Source of the DNA: a virus
Reading direction: 5' to 3' (one strand)
DNA: 38,808 nt
IMG/VR virus record: IMGVR_UViG_3300017956_000041
Location: 1-38,808 of that record
Under the pieces are notes generated by a model that was not told where the DNA came from, searched no databases, and was given only the letters and a program-made list of their open reading frames with translations. Shown here piece after piece: positions 6,653-13,437 of the stretch. The stretch's first letter is position 1, and each line of letters begins with the position of its first letter. A program made the translations under genes and the position numbers.

Positions 6653-7076
6653 CTGCTACCCTCTTTCTTAAACTTGTGCTACTAAAGGAATGCTTTCTAG
6701 AATTATAAACCATTTCTATAGGAAGTTCTTTTCCTGTAAACTCTTTGTCTCTATACTCCTCACCTATAATTCTAACATCAATAGGTAAAGTCAAAAGCAA
6801 ATCAATTAAATCTCGTTCTGTATTATATATGACAATTTCGTCGATATATTTTACAGCTGCCAATTGAATTTGCCTTTCTACAATAGATTGTACTGGACGA
6901 TTTTTCTCTGGACGATCTAACGTGGGATCGTTTTGTAATCCAACAATCAAGTAATCACAATTTCGTTTAGCTTCTTCAAGCATTGTGATGTGTCCTGCAT
7001 GCAACAAATCAAATGTGCTACAGGTAAACCCTATACGTTGGCTTTTTTTAAAAGCCTCAGAGTAATTTAATTTCAT
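6639..7076 (-). CDS. Glycerol-3-phosphate cytidylyltransferase-like protein (TagD-type)
   Basis: This 145-aa protein has the full length of TagD-type enzymes. The CTP-binding HxGH motif is in GFTCSTFDLLHAGH (His26, His29), the RPVQSIVERQ-like segment is present, and the C-terminal SSTSLRKRV corresponds to the second signature. The family makes CDP-glycerol (or another CDP-alcohol) from CTP, normally for cell-surface polymers. Its position beside glycosyltransferases and a lipid desaturase suggests envelope or glycan modification. The alcohol substrate is inferred only from family resemblance. It overlaps the preceding gene by 20 nt. Confidence 0.82.
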   Translation of the reverse strand: MKLNYSEAFKKSQRIGFTCSTFDLLHAGHITMLEEAKRNCDYLIVGLQNDPTLDRPEKNRPVQSIVERQIQLAAVKYIDEIVIYNTERDLIDLLLTLPIDVRIIGEEYRDKEFTGKELPIEMVYNSRKHSFSSTSLRKRVADEAV

Positions 7077-7614
7077 CTTTGTCTCTCAACATTTCATCTG
7101 CCCAGCTGAAGATTGTTTCATCAATAAAATCATACCACCCATCATCTTCAAAAGAGTCATATTCTTTTAGCGGGGTGCCTACTTCTTCTGCTCTTTTTCT
7201 AAAGAACCAATCACCATCGGCTTCTTCATAATCTTCTTCACCGTTAGCAAATACCCATGTACCTATAAAGTTATAAAACTCGTCGGTGTAATTCATACGA
7301 AGTTTAACGTCTGCATCTAACATGCTTAGTTCTTTAGCTAATTGTCTCATGAAAGCTACCGGCGGGCCCCATGCTGAAACAACATAAGCATAGTCATCAC
7401 CTTGATAATCATCTAGGTTTGCCCACTTTGGACCAACGTACTCTTCCATGTATTCCCGCGAAGCCCATTCACCATCCCATTCAGGAAGGATAGAAGAAAA
7501 TTCTAATCCGCACTCATTCAAATCCGTTACCGATTGAAAGGCTTCAATAAATTTTTTCCTTGCACTTTTGTTGCTAGAGACTAGCGAAATATCATTGTAG
7601 ACGTTGTTTGCCAT
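7057..7614 (-). CDS. YubB/DUF1281-like ferredoxin-fold protein
   Basis: This 185-aa acidic, Trp/Tyr-rich protein opens MANNVYNDISLVSSN. Its central WGPPVAFMRQLAKELSML and GTWVFANGEEDYEE follow the pattern of the YubB (DUF1281) ferredoxin-like family found in phages and plasmids, whose role is unknown. The gene heads a transcription unit. A promoter with a TGGTCATCT upstream element lies 27-55 bp before the start, and GGAG is well spaced. Early expression is therefore likely. Confidence 0.65.
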   Translation of the reverse strand: MANNVYNDISLVSSNKSARKKFIEAFQSVTDLNECGLEFSSILPEWDGEWASREYMEEYVGPKWANLDDYQGDDYAYVVSAWGPPVAFMRQLAKELSMLDADVKLRMNYTDEFYNFIGTWVFANGEEDYEEADGDWFFRKRAEEVGTPLKEYDSFEDDGWYDFIDETIFSWADEMLRDKDEIKLL

Positions 7615-7640
7615 AGGTACACTCCATTAGATTAAAAAAC

Positions 7641-7669
7641 ATTATAACACCATAAAAAAATAAAATCAA
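7641..7669 (-). promoter_or_regulatory. Sigma70-type promoter for YubB-like gene
   Basis: TTGATT (7664-7669), 17-bp spacer, TATAAT (7641-7646). TGGTCATCT lies five bases upstream of the -35, as at 10791 and 23397. Confidence 0.8.
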
Positions 7670-7684
7670 CTACAAGATGACCAT

Positions 7685-8428
7685 TTATGTTTTAATAAAA
7701 TTGATAACGGGACGAATAAAGATATCCTTCTCGTAATCTTTTGGGTCATCGTGGTGCTTAGCATGATTGCCGTCGCCCATTGTCATTATATTGACAAAAG
7801 TTGAATCTATAGGTTTGCCGTTGTCATGTGCATTGATCAAAGACATCTGTCCTAGTATAGTGTAAGAAGTTGGAAAAAGCCAACCATATACTAAACCATT
7901 AAAACCAAATAACATATAACAAGATAGTGCATAAAATAAAATAATAAAATAAATGTACTTGTGAATGGCTGTATGCCAACTGTCTTTAGCTAGTCTACCT
8001 GCAGGCAATGAAAGAGCTGGCTGTGCTTTATAATTGTGAAATAGAAAGAACATAGATTTCCAACCTAAATAGCTAGGGCTATGAATATCATATTCTGTAT
8101 CAGAGTGTTTGTGGTGATGGTAATGGCTTGCAGCCCATCTCAATGGACTAATCCACGTACCAAGTATAGCTAGTATAGATAGGATCTTTTCATTTGTTCG
8201 TGTCGTTTTAAATGCTCTGTGTGCAAAGTACCTATGATTGCCTATTGTAAAACCAACACTACAAAAAAGATATGTGATGAGAACAGAAGTTGCTACTCCT
8301 GCAATGTTATGATCGTGCGTGAATAAAAGATAAAAGGAATACGGAACAATGACAAACTGTGCAAAGGTAAGTGCAGCATTATGCCATCCTACCATATGCT
8401 TCCAATTTAATTTAGACTTTGTTTGCAT
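7685..8428 (-). CDS. Membrane fatty acid desaturase (acyl-lipid/acyl-CoA type)
   Basis: This 247-aa integral membrane protein has the three His boxes that bind the di-iron centre: HRYFAH (65-70), HYHHHKH (102-108) and NHAKHH (222-226). About four hydrophobic segments surround them. The spacing and the EYDIHSP sequence after box 2 match delta-9-type desaturases (NHRxFAHR, WxxxHxxHH). It would introduce a double bond into fatty acyl chains using O2 and a reductant; no partner reductase is seen. It overlaps the upstream acetyltransferase-like gene by 17 nt. A phage-borne desaturase suggests host-membrane remodelling, which is inference. Confidence 0.85.
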   Translation of the reverse strand: MQTKSKLNWKHMVGWHNAALTFAQFVIVPYSFYLLFTHDHNIAGVATSVLITYLFCSVGFTIGNHRYFAHRAFKTTRTNEKILSILAILGTWISPLRWAASHYHHHKHSDTEYDIHSPSYLGWKSMFFLFHNYKAQPALSLPAGRLAKDSWHTAIHKYIYFIILFYALSCYMLFGFNGLVYGWLFPTSYTILGQMSLINAHDNGKPIDSTFVNIMTMGDGNHAKHHDDPKDYEKDIFIRPVINFIKT

Positions 8429-9041
8429 TCAAATATTCCAAAAGTTCTGCTTCATGTTTACCGCCATATAAAACGTGCTGTGGCGTATAATTAATATTTA
8501 TTAGATCTGGATGAGGACGCATAGGCACTACTTTCCTACCCCTGTGCCATACATATTGATCAAAATAATCGGGGGTTACATTATTTAATCTCATATACTT
8601 GAGAAATATTTTGTAATTGTACTTATTAAAGGCCATAATATAACCTTTGTACTCTTTTATGTATAACTCCCAAAATTTTGAGGTACAATATTGTAGGAAA
8701 TCATAGTTATGCCTATTCCTATATTTGGGCATTGTGTAACCACGTGTTCCAAAAATCATATACTCTGTATCATGTAATCTGCAAGAGCCTTGTCCTGCTA
8801 CTATTCGATCACCATCTTTACAGACAATATATACCCCACCCTTGTCCTGATCAAATGTCTTATCAACTATAACTTTGTATAGAAAAGACGCCTGGTTGTT
8901 GTGCCAACCTTTTGTTTCAAATGCTAGACTACCTTCCAGCCCATCTGACCTAGCATCATCGCAAAATTGTTTTATGATATCAATATCAGTCTTACTGTCT
9001 ATTGTATCAAATAACCTGGAGCTCTTGTCTTTCAAAATCAA
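8412..9041 (-). CDS. Possible GNAT-type acyltransferase
   Basis: This 209-aa protein begins at TTG (9041); no ATG is available near the N-terminus. The middle segment VYIVCKDGDRIVAGQGSCR, then a basic loop TRGYTMPKYRNR followed by an amphipathic helix, and FNKYNYKIFLKYMRL resemble the beta-alpha core of GNAT acetyltransferases. The acetyl-CoA loop is not canonical. It overlaps the glycosyltransferase by 35 nt and the desaturase by 17 nt, so these genes are co-translated. An alternative is an uncharacterised phage-specific family. Confidence 0.5.
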   Translation of the reverse strand: MILKDKSSRLFDTIDSKTDIDIIKQFCDDARSDGLEGSLAFETKGWHNNQASFLYKVIVDKTFDQDKGGVYIVCKDGDRIVAGQGSCRLHDTEYMIFGTRGYTMPKYRNRHNYDFLQYCTSKFWELYIKEYKGYIMAFNKYNYKIFLKYMRLNNVTPDYFDQYVWHRGRKVVPMRPHPDLININYTPQHVLYGGKHEAELLEYLNANKV

Positions 9042-9783
9042 ATTTGCTCTTAACCTTACTGATAGTTGCTATAATTGCTCTAGTATCTTGAAAGAACTTC
9101 ATCAAAGAACCTCTAGCACAATCATACATATAGATTTCCTTTTCTGTAAGGCAGTATTTAATGTTGCCATTACAATGCTCTCTATACAAATCGACATTAG
9201 CTATGATGTCCTCAGAACCAAATAATTGATCTGTATATTCAAAACAACCTGCACCTTTTTTAGACAATGCAAGTATTCTGTTAAAAGGAATAATTTGTTT
9301 CAAGGTTTGTTGAAGCTCATAAAAAGCGACTAAGTTTCTTCGACTACCTTCTACATACCCTGCATCAAAAAACTCTCCGTTGTCTAAAGCATTCTCCAAT
9401 GTTGTTGGTTTACCATCTAAGAACATTGGATTGTGTTTTAGTCCAATTACATCTGGTTGATGTTTGTGCAATAGGAGCATCAATTTCTGAATACCCCCTT
9501 CGAAGAAATAATCATCTGCATCTATAGGTATAAGCCAGTCATGAGGTGAGTCTGTAGAGAACCAATCTAAAACTGTCTGTTTACCTCTGCCAGGTGTGCC
9601 ATTAGATACAGTAGTAAAATAATGTGCGTTATGCTTTCTAGCCACAAGTCTTGCCTGTGTAGGATAACCTTCGTCTTGTGTATTACAAATAACGACTTTA
9701 TCAATGTCCTCAGGAACAGAGGCAAGGCATCTATCTAGTTTCTCAGCGTCCCACGATGTAAGGGCTGCTACTACTGCTCGCAT
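9007..9783 (-). CDS. Family 2-type glycosyltransferase
   Basis: This 258-aa protein has a GT-A fold pattern. RAVVAALTSWDAEKLDRCL forms the first strand and helix, NGTPGRGKQTVLDWF precedes the metal site, and LIPIDADDYFFEGG provides the DxD motif near residues 93-96. The C-terminal segment with GSEDIIANVDLYREH fits the catalytic Glu/Asp region of family 2 enzymes. The sugars are not determinable. It overlaps the 65-aa gene upstream and the acyltransferase-like gene downstream, in the accessory block after the tRNA. Confidence 0.78.
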   Translation of the reverse strand: MRAVVAALTSWDAEKLDRCLASVPEDIDKVVICNTQDEGYPTQARLVARKHNAHYFTTVSNGTPGRGKQTVLDWFSTDSPHDWLIPIDADDYFFEGGIQKLMLLLHKHQPDVIGLKHNPMFLDGKPTTLENALDNGEFFDAGYVEGSRRNLVAFYELQQTLKQIIPFNRILALSKKGAGCFEYTDQLFGSEDIIANVDLYREHCNGNIKYCLTEKEIYMYDCARGSLMKFFQDTRAIIATISKVKSKFDFERQELQVI

Positions 9784-9968
9784 AAACGTAATGCCTCAAG
9801 CATATCGTTCCAATGTGCCACCTGCTCTAGTTCTTTTTCTACAGCTTCGGCAAAGTCCGTATGCTCTGGAATTGCTCTAGGATTTTCTAAAAGAATTTGC
9901 ACATTGAGTTTATGTTTATCAATTTGTGCAGTGAAATGTTTTTGTAAAACTTCGGTTGGTGTTACCAT
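9771..9968 (-). CDS. Small conserved phage protein
   Basis: This 65-aa helical, acidic protein (MVTPTEVLQKHFTAQIDKHKLN...) contains VQILLENPRAIPEHTDFAEAVEKELEQVAHW. I recall a family of T4-like marine phage proteins with a similar LENP-IGEH pattern, function unknown. The ATG at 9968 is preferred over 9980 because GGAG lies six bases before it. It is the first gene after the tRNA and overlaps the glycosyltransferase start by 13 nt. Confidence 0.7.
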   Translation of the reverse strand: MVTPTEVLQKHFTAQIDKHKLNVQILLENPRAIPEHTDFAEAVEKELEQVAHWNDMLEALRLCEQ

Positions 9969-9988
9969 AATATTCTCCATTAAATAAG

Positions 9989-10064
9989 TGGTGCCGGATG
10001 CAAGAATCGAACTCGCGACCTTCTCATTACAAGTGAGCTGCTCTACCTGCTGAGCTAATCCGGC
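9989..10064 (-). tRNA. tRNA-Thr (anticodon TGT)
   Basis: This 76-nt cloverleaf has a perfect 7-bp acceptor stem (GCCGGAT/ATCCGGC) with encoded CCA. The D-arm is GCTC..GAGC, the anticodon loop is CTTGTAA with TGT at 34-36, and the T-arm is GCGAG-TTCGATT-CTTGC with one G-T pair. The outermost anticodon-stem pair (G-A) is mismatched. The TGT anticodon reads ACA and wobble Thr codons, which suit the A/T-rich codon use here. A late box lies 10 bp upstream. Confidence 0.95.
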
Positions 10065-10073
10065 GGCTCTCGA

Positions 10074-10081
10074 TATTTATA
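10074..10081 (-). promoter_or_regulatory. T4-type late promoter box before tRNA
   Basis: TATAAATA ends 10 bp before the tRNA 5' end in a short gap with no early-type promoter. It may drive the tRNA and the following glycosyltransferase-desaturase run. Confidence 0.65.
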
Positions 10082-10143
10082 CACTCAACAAAAGTGGGCC
10101 TTTTGTAAGTCTTGCCCAGGACTTTCTCATTACAAAGAAATGC

Positions 10144-10404
10144 TTACTTAAATAAAGTAGCACCTGCTACAGAATAAGCTGCAGCGATCATTGCTCGGCT
10201 TGGGGTACCGAGGCGATAGACAGTTTTACCTGTCTTGCTCACGTTGGTGTAAACAGGAAAACCTGCTTCTCGAAGTTCTGCAATTCGAGCACCTACTGAA
10301 CGAACTCCAAACATTCTTTCAGCCTGAGCCTCAGAAAGACTCTGCCCTGAAGACAAGAAGTTAAGGATCTTCTTGGTTTGGTTTGTAGATACAGTCTTAG
10401 TCAT
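10144..10404 (-). CDS. Small winged-helix/HTH DNA-binding-like protein
   Basis: This 86-aa basic protein has a helix-turn-helix pattern: KKILNFLSSGQSLSEAQAERMFG, then VRSVGARIAELREAGFPVYT as recognition helix, and a wing-like strand KTGKTVYRLGTPS. The C-terminus AMIAAAYSVAGATLF is hydrophobic. It is likely a transcription-related or DNA-binding protein expressed early, since it is second in the unit from the promoter at 10768-10796. GGAG precedes the start. The target is unknown. Confidence 0.68.
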   Translation of the reverse strand: MTKTVSTNQTKKILNFLSSGQSLSEAQAERMFGVRSVGARIAELREAGFPVYTNVSKTGKTVYRLGTPSRAMIAAAYSVAGATLFK

Positions 10405-10416
10405 AATATACTCCTA

Positions 10417-10737
10417 TTAGTTAGACGTTTCATTTACTACAGTTGTCGAACCAGAAACTGCTGGGGCAGTATTAACTACCTTTACAGTTTTAGGAACGTT
10501 ACGATGAATGACTTTCAAAAGAGCATCCTTAGTTTGAGCACTGCCAATATCGGCATTGTCCAAAAGATACTTAGCTGCATCTTTTTTAGTCATTGCTGAA
10601 GGTAACTCGAGAAAAAAGTGTTCCGAGTTATCTTTCAGTTTCTTAATACGGGAAACCATGTCGTTGCCAAAACGTGCCTTAGTAACACCGTTTGACGTAA
10701 CAGAATAACCCGCAAATTTAAAAGTTTGATTAGACAT
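10417..10737 (-). CDS. Conserved early phage protein of unknown function
   Basis: This 106-aa protein starts MSNQTFKFAGYSVTSNGVTKARFGND, followed by helical segments (SAMTKKDAAKYLLDN and AQTKDALLKVIHR) and a low-complexity Val/Thr tail. I recall related proteins in T4-like marine phages without function. It is first in its transcript: a consensus promoter lies 31 bp upstream and AGGAG precedes the ATG. It is co-transcribed with the HTH protein gene. Confidence 0.68.
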   Translation of the reverse strand: MSNQTFKFAGYSVTSNGVTKARFGNDMVSRIKKLKDNSEHFFLELPSAMTKKDAAKYLLDNADIGSAQTKDALLKVIHRNVPKTVKVVNTAPAVSGSTTVVNETSN

Positions 10738-10767
10738 AATGTATTTCTCCTAACAATTTACCCTACT

Positions 10768-10796
10768 ATTATAGCACCACTAATTGAGAAAGTCAA
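10768..10796 (-). promoter_or_regulatory. Sigma70-type promoter for 106-aa and HTH genes
   Basis: TTGACT (10791-10796), 17-bp spacer, TATAAT (10768-10773), with TGGTCATCT five bases before the -35. The -35 is part of TTTTGCTTGAC. Confidence 0.86.
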
Positions 10797-10822
10797 GCAA
10801 AAGATGACCAAAATGATCAATT

Positions 10823-11308
10823 CTATGCTGCCTCCAGTTCTTTTTGTAGTTGCTCGCCAGTGAACCACCCTTTGGCAGTTTTGAATTCACACTTATAATC
10901 TGAGCGTTCGCTCTGTGAGAGAGGAATCCATGACTCACTCTTAGCGAGAATTTCACGGCGCATGTAACCATGCTCGTCATTGTTGGTAAAACGCTGGCAA
11001 ATCCAACGATCCATTTTCCAGACAAACTCGGTTACAGTATCCCAATCCTCGCATTCACGAGCATCGTCCTCAACGATCTCCCAACCTAGGATATACTCCT
11101 CGGAAGCCTCGTTACGGTACTCAATGAGATCCGTCAGAGTAGGAATGCCCTCCTGAGCAATCTTGTTGATCTGAGCAGTGCTCAAATTACGAACAACATA
11201 GGTGTCGCCACCCTTGAACTTCCAATACTGAGGGCACTCGCCCTTACCGTCCCAATCATGGGCACCGTAATTTTCTTTGTATTGGGTCCAAATAACTAAC
11301 TTCGACAT
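10823..11308 (-). CDS. Early protein of unknown function with distinct base composition
   Basis: This 161-aa acidic, Trp/Tyr-rich protein begins MSKLVIWTQYKENYGAHDW. I chose the ATG at 11308 because GAGGAAG precedes it. The frame to 11410 would run through the promoter. A strong consensus promoter with phased A-tracts lies directly upstream and the gene forms its own unit. Sampled stretches are about 45-53% G+C against about 33% in neighbours, with many GAG, AAG and GGC codons. No signal peptide, membrane segment or catalytic motif is evident and no family is recognised. Confidence 0.68.
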   Translation of the reverse strand: MSKLVIWTQYKENYGAHDWDGKGECPQYWKFKGGDTYVVRNLSTAQINKIAQEGIPTLTDLIEYRNEASEEYILGWEIVEDDARECEDWDTVTEFVWKMDRWICQRFTNNDEHGYMRREILAKSESWIPLSQSERSDYKCEFKTAKGWFTGEQLQKELEAA

Positions 11309-11335
11309 AACCACTTCCTCACTTTGTATACCACT

Positions 11336-11364
11336 ATTATAGAGCCTTTTATACCATTTGTCAA
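11336..11364 (-). promoter_or_regulatory. Strong sigma70-type promoter with phased A-tracts
   Basis: TTGACA (11359-11364), 17-bp spacer, TATAAT (11336-11341). Upstream are three A-tracts of 6, 7 and 10 bp (11368-11373, 11378-11384, 11387-11396), centred 10.5 bp apart, which should bend the DNA toward polymerase like an UP element. Confidence 0.88.
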
Positions 11365-11455
11365 GCATTTTTTCACATTTTTTTGATTTTTTTTTTGTTA
11401 TATAAATCAATGACTTACATTTCGCTCTGAGATCCCCTGTAAACGCCTCTCTTGA

Positions 11456-11489
11456 GGGGGTATATCTGGGTATTAGTGGGGTATTAGGG
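11456..11489 (+). other. G-quadruplex-type motif
   Basis: Four G-runs (5, 3, 4 and 3) are separated by loops of 7, 7 and 5 bases with repeated TATTA units, meeting the usual G3+N1-7 pattern. The G-rich strand is the template for the minus-strand genes. It ends in the palindrome GGGTACCC, 13 bp from the sulfotransferase stop. Confidence 0.7.
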
Positions 11490-11501
11490 TACCCTCAGGC
11501 C

Positions 11502-12101
11502 CTAAGACAGACGGTCAATCTTTTGGGATATGCCGAATCCGTTAGCTACGGATTGGATAGTTTCGTCAAATATGTTGAAATCCTTATTAGTTTTCAATAG
11601 GTTATACTCCGTGTTCACGTCATATAGATCCTCATACCATGTGATCTCTTTATCGTTGAAATAGCAGTAATCTAGTATAGATGCATAGCTATTGGCTAGG
11701 ACTTTAGATGAGTTCATAACGAACTGCTTAAAATCGATAAACTCTGCGAACTGACTTCTCAGTATATAGTCATAGGATGAATAGAAAACGTTCTTCCAAT
11801 TACGCCTAACCAAATAGTAATCTGCAAAGGGCAAAAGTTGAGTAGATGTTTCTGCATTGGCTAGGACTATTCTGTTCTTATGATCTGCCCAACCCTTCAT
11901 AAATTGCTCTGTTGTCCACTCTGGCTGTACAGGTGCCTCATGCGTTTCTTTTTTAATCTGAGTAATAGATACAAAGAATACATCTGGATACTCTTGTATG
12001 TGCGTAGAATGAAGCTCACCAAAAAAAGGTAAGCCTGTCTCCTCAGATTTATCTAAACAAAATTTTGTGCCTCCTGATCGAGGCATTGCTAAAACTATCA
12101 C
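11502..12101 (-). CDS. Sulfotransferase-like protein
   Basis: This 199-aa protein starts at GTG (12101), overlapping the upstream TGA as GTGA. Its N-terminus MIVLAMPRSGGTKFCLD has the form of the PAPS 5'-phosphosulfate loop of sulfotransferases (PRSGTT-type). YYLVRRNWKNVFYSSYDYILRSQF resembles the 3'-phosphate-binding region with Arg and Ser. It would transfer sulfate from PAPS to a glycan or other acceptor. An APS-kinase-like gene lies 5 kb upstream on the same strand. It is short for the family, so the acceptor part is minimal and the call is moderate. Confidence 0.65.
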   Translation of the reverse strand: MIVLAMPRSGGTKFCLDKSEETGLPFFGELHSTHIQEYPDVFFVSITQIKKETHEAPVQPEWTTEQFMKGWADHKNRIVLANAETSTQLLPFADYYLVRRNWKNVFYSSYDYILRSQFAEFIDFKQFVMNSSKVLANSYASILDYCYFNDKEITWYEDLYDVNTEYNLLKTNKDFNIFDETIQSVANGFGISQKIDRLS

Positions 12102-13435
12102 TGTTTAGGCTCGTTACTGTAATTTGCCTCTCGTAATTGTAGAACTTGATCTTTAACAAAGTCCTCGGGATCGTGTGAAATCCAATAAGGTCTCCAATCA
12201 ATTAATGTATCCTTTAACCAAGGAACATCCTGAAAATCTTGCTGTTGATCTAAGTTTTGTTGTATTAATACGTTTCTATTGAATAGAGCAATCTTATTAC
12301 AATTTGACATAACTTCAGCATATTGTTCAGGGTTTGTTTTTTTCATTGCCTTCAATCTTCCCATTTCCATACAAATTGCATGTCGGCGGAGATTGTCGTC
12401 TTCTATACTATCATATGTTTCGTCTATGTATGGATGAAATGTTTTAAAGCCCATGTCAAGCCATTCTTTCATAAAGTATGGTGTTGAATATGCTATAACA
12501 GGTTTGGCACAAAGTATTGCTTTATAGGTCTTTTCTGTTAAGAATGCTGGGCTAAAATCTTGTATTGATAAATCGCCGTTCTGATATTGTAAGTAATCTC
12601 CATAAAAGTTTTTAAAGGGAAGATAGTGAGACTCTATTAAAATATGTATGTCAGTTTTTAAAATTGCATTTACAATTACATCATTCCACTTATCCAATTT
12701 TTGTCTTGGATCGGAGGTTGGATCAACTTCGTAAGGGGTGTTCCTTATCCAATTTGCTATTCCAGGTCTTACTTCACCCTTAAGAATTTCTGTTGCATCC
12801 TTTATCATCTCTTCTGTAGTATAGATTTTAACACGTTCTAAATACTCAGCCTGTGGCCCTTTATCCGCATCAGTCATAAAGTATGGATTCATTCTGTGAA
12901 ATGAAAAAATCATATCACTTAAAAAATCTTTTCTGTAAAAATCTAGGTATAGTGCCAATCTTTCTGGGTGATAGTTTCTACTGAAACAAGAAAATTGTGC
13001 TTTGCTAGGCTGTATTAACTTTTCTTCAGGCACCCAAGGAACTCTTAATTGAAGAGCACCATAAAGATAGATATGAGGTTCACCGTAATCCTTCCAGCAT
13101 TTCAAAACAAATTTTCTAAAGAGTTCGTCCTTAACAATCCAGTGAACTTTTTCTACAGGTATTTTTTGTCTCTTTAGCTGGTTTCTAATAGCAACCAAAT
13201 CTCTTTTATTAAAATAATCATCTGGAAAGTATATTAATATCTTTGTACCGAATGTATCTCTTAAATGATCCCAATGCTCTTGAGACATCAAGTCTTCAAA
13301 TCTAACACCACGAACTGCGGCATCTAGTCTATCGTAAAAATAGATTGCATTTGGATCACTTAGAGCAGTATCCATTTTATAGATATGTTGATTGAGGAAT
13401 CCATCACCTCGTTTGGCCGCACTGTAAAATCTCAT
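12098..13435 (-). CDS. Putative glycosyltransferase (GT10/exostosin-like C-terminus)
   Basis: This 445-aa protein has no transmembrane segment. The C-terminal third has SPAFLTEKTYKAILCAKPVIAYSTPYFMKEWLDMGFKTF, followed by DETYDSIEDD. This is the nucleotide-sugar-binding pattern I associate with fucosyltransferase-like (GT10) and related phage transferases, where E-K-Y contacts the donor. The N-terminal half is unrecognised and may define the acceptor. It overlaps the sulfotransferase-like gene by 4 nt, so a glycan could be built and sulfated by the pair. The donor sugar is unknown. Confidence 0.65.
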   Translation of the reverse strand: MRFYSAAKRGDGFLNQHIYKMDTALSDPNAIYFYDRLDAAVRGVRFEDLMSQEHWDHLRDTFGTKILIYFPDDYFNKRDLVAIRNQLKRQKIPVEKVHWIVKDELFRKFVLKCWKDYGEPHIYLYGALQLRVPWVPEEKLIQPSKAQFSCFSRNYHPERLALYLDFYRKDFLSDMIFSFHRMNPYFMTDADKGPQAEYLERVKIYTTEEMIKDATEILKGEVRPGIANWIRNTPYEVDPTSDPRQKLDKWNDVIVNAILKTDIHILIESHYLPFKNFYGDYLQYQNGDLSIQDFSPAFLTEKTYKAILCAKPVIAYSTPYFMKEWLDMGFKTFHPYIDETYDSIEDDNLRRHAICMEMGRLKAMKKTNPEQYAEVMSNCNKIALFNRNVLIQQNLDQQQDFQDVPWLKDTLIDWRPYWISHDPEDFVKDQVLQLREANYSNEPKQ

Positions 13436-13437
13436 TA

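Larger units (their letters stand above)
11309..11501. other. Longest noncoding interval in the window
   Basis: This 193-bp gap holds, from high to low coordinate, the sulfotransferase gene end, a GGGTACCC palindrome, the G-quadruplex motif, a short CCTC/GAGG hairpin (minus strand), about 30 bp of phased A-tracts and a consensus promoter. I see no ORF or tRNA in it. Confidence 0.75.

Noticed and set aside
10780-11025. Minus-strand 81-codon ORF overlapping the 161-aa early gene
   Set aside because: Out of frame and nested within a gene that has its own promoter and ribosome-binding site; its start has no independent signals.
11410-11501. Factor-independent terminator after the sulfotransferase gene
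   Set aside because: Short GC hairpins exist (CCTC/GAGG, GGGTACCC) but none is followed by a U-run on the minus strand.
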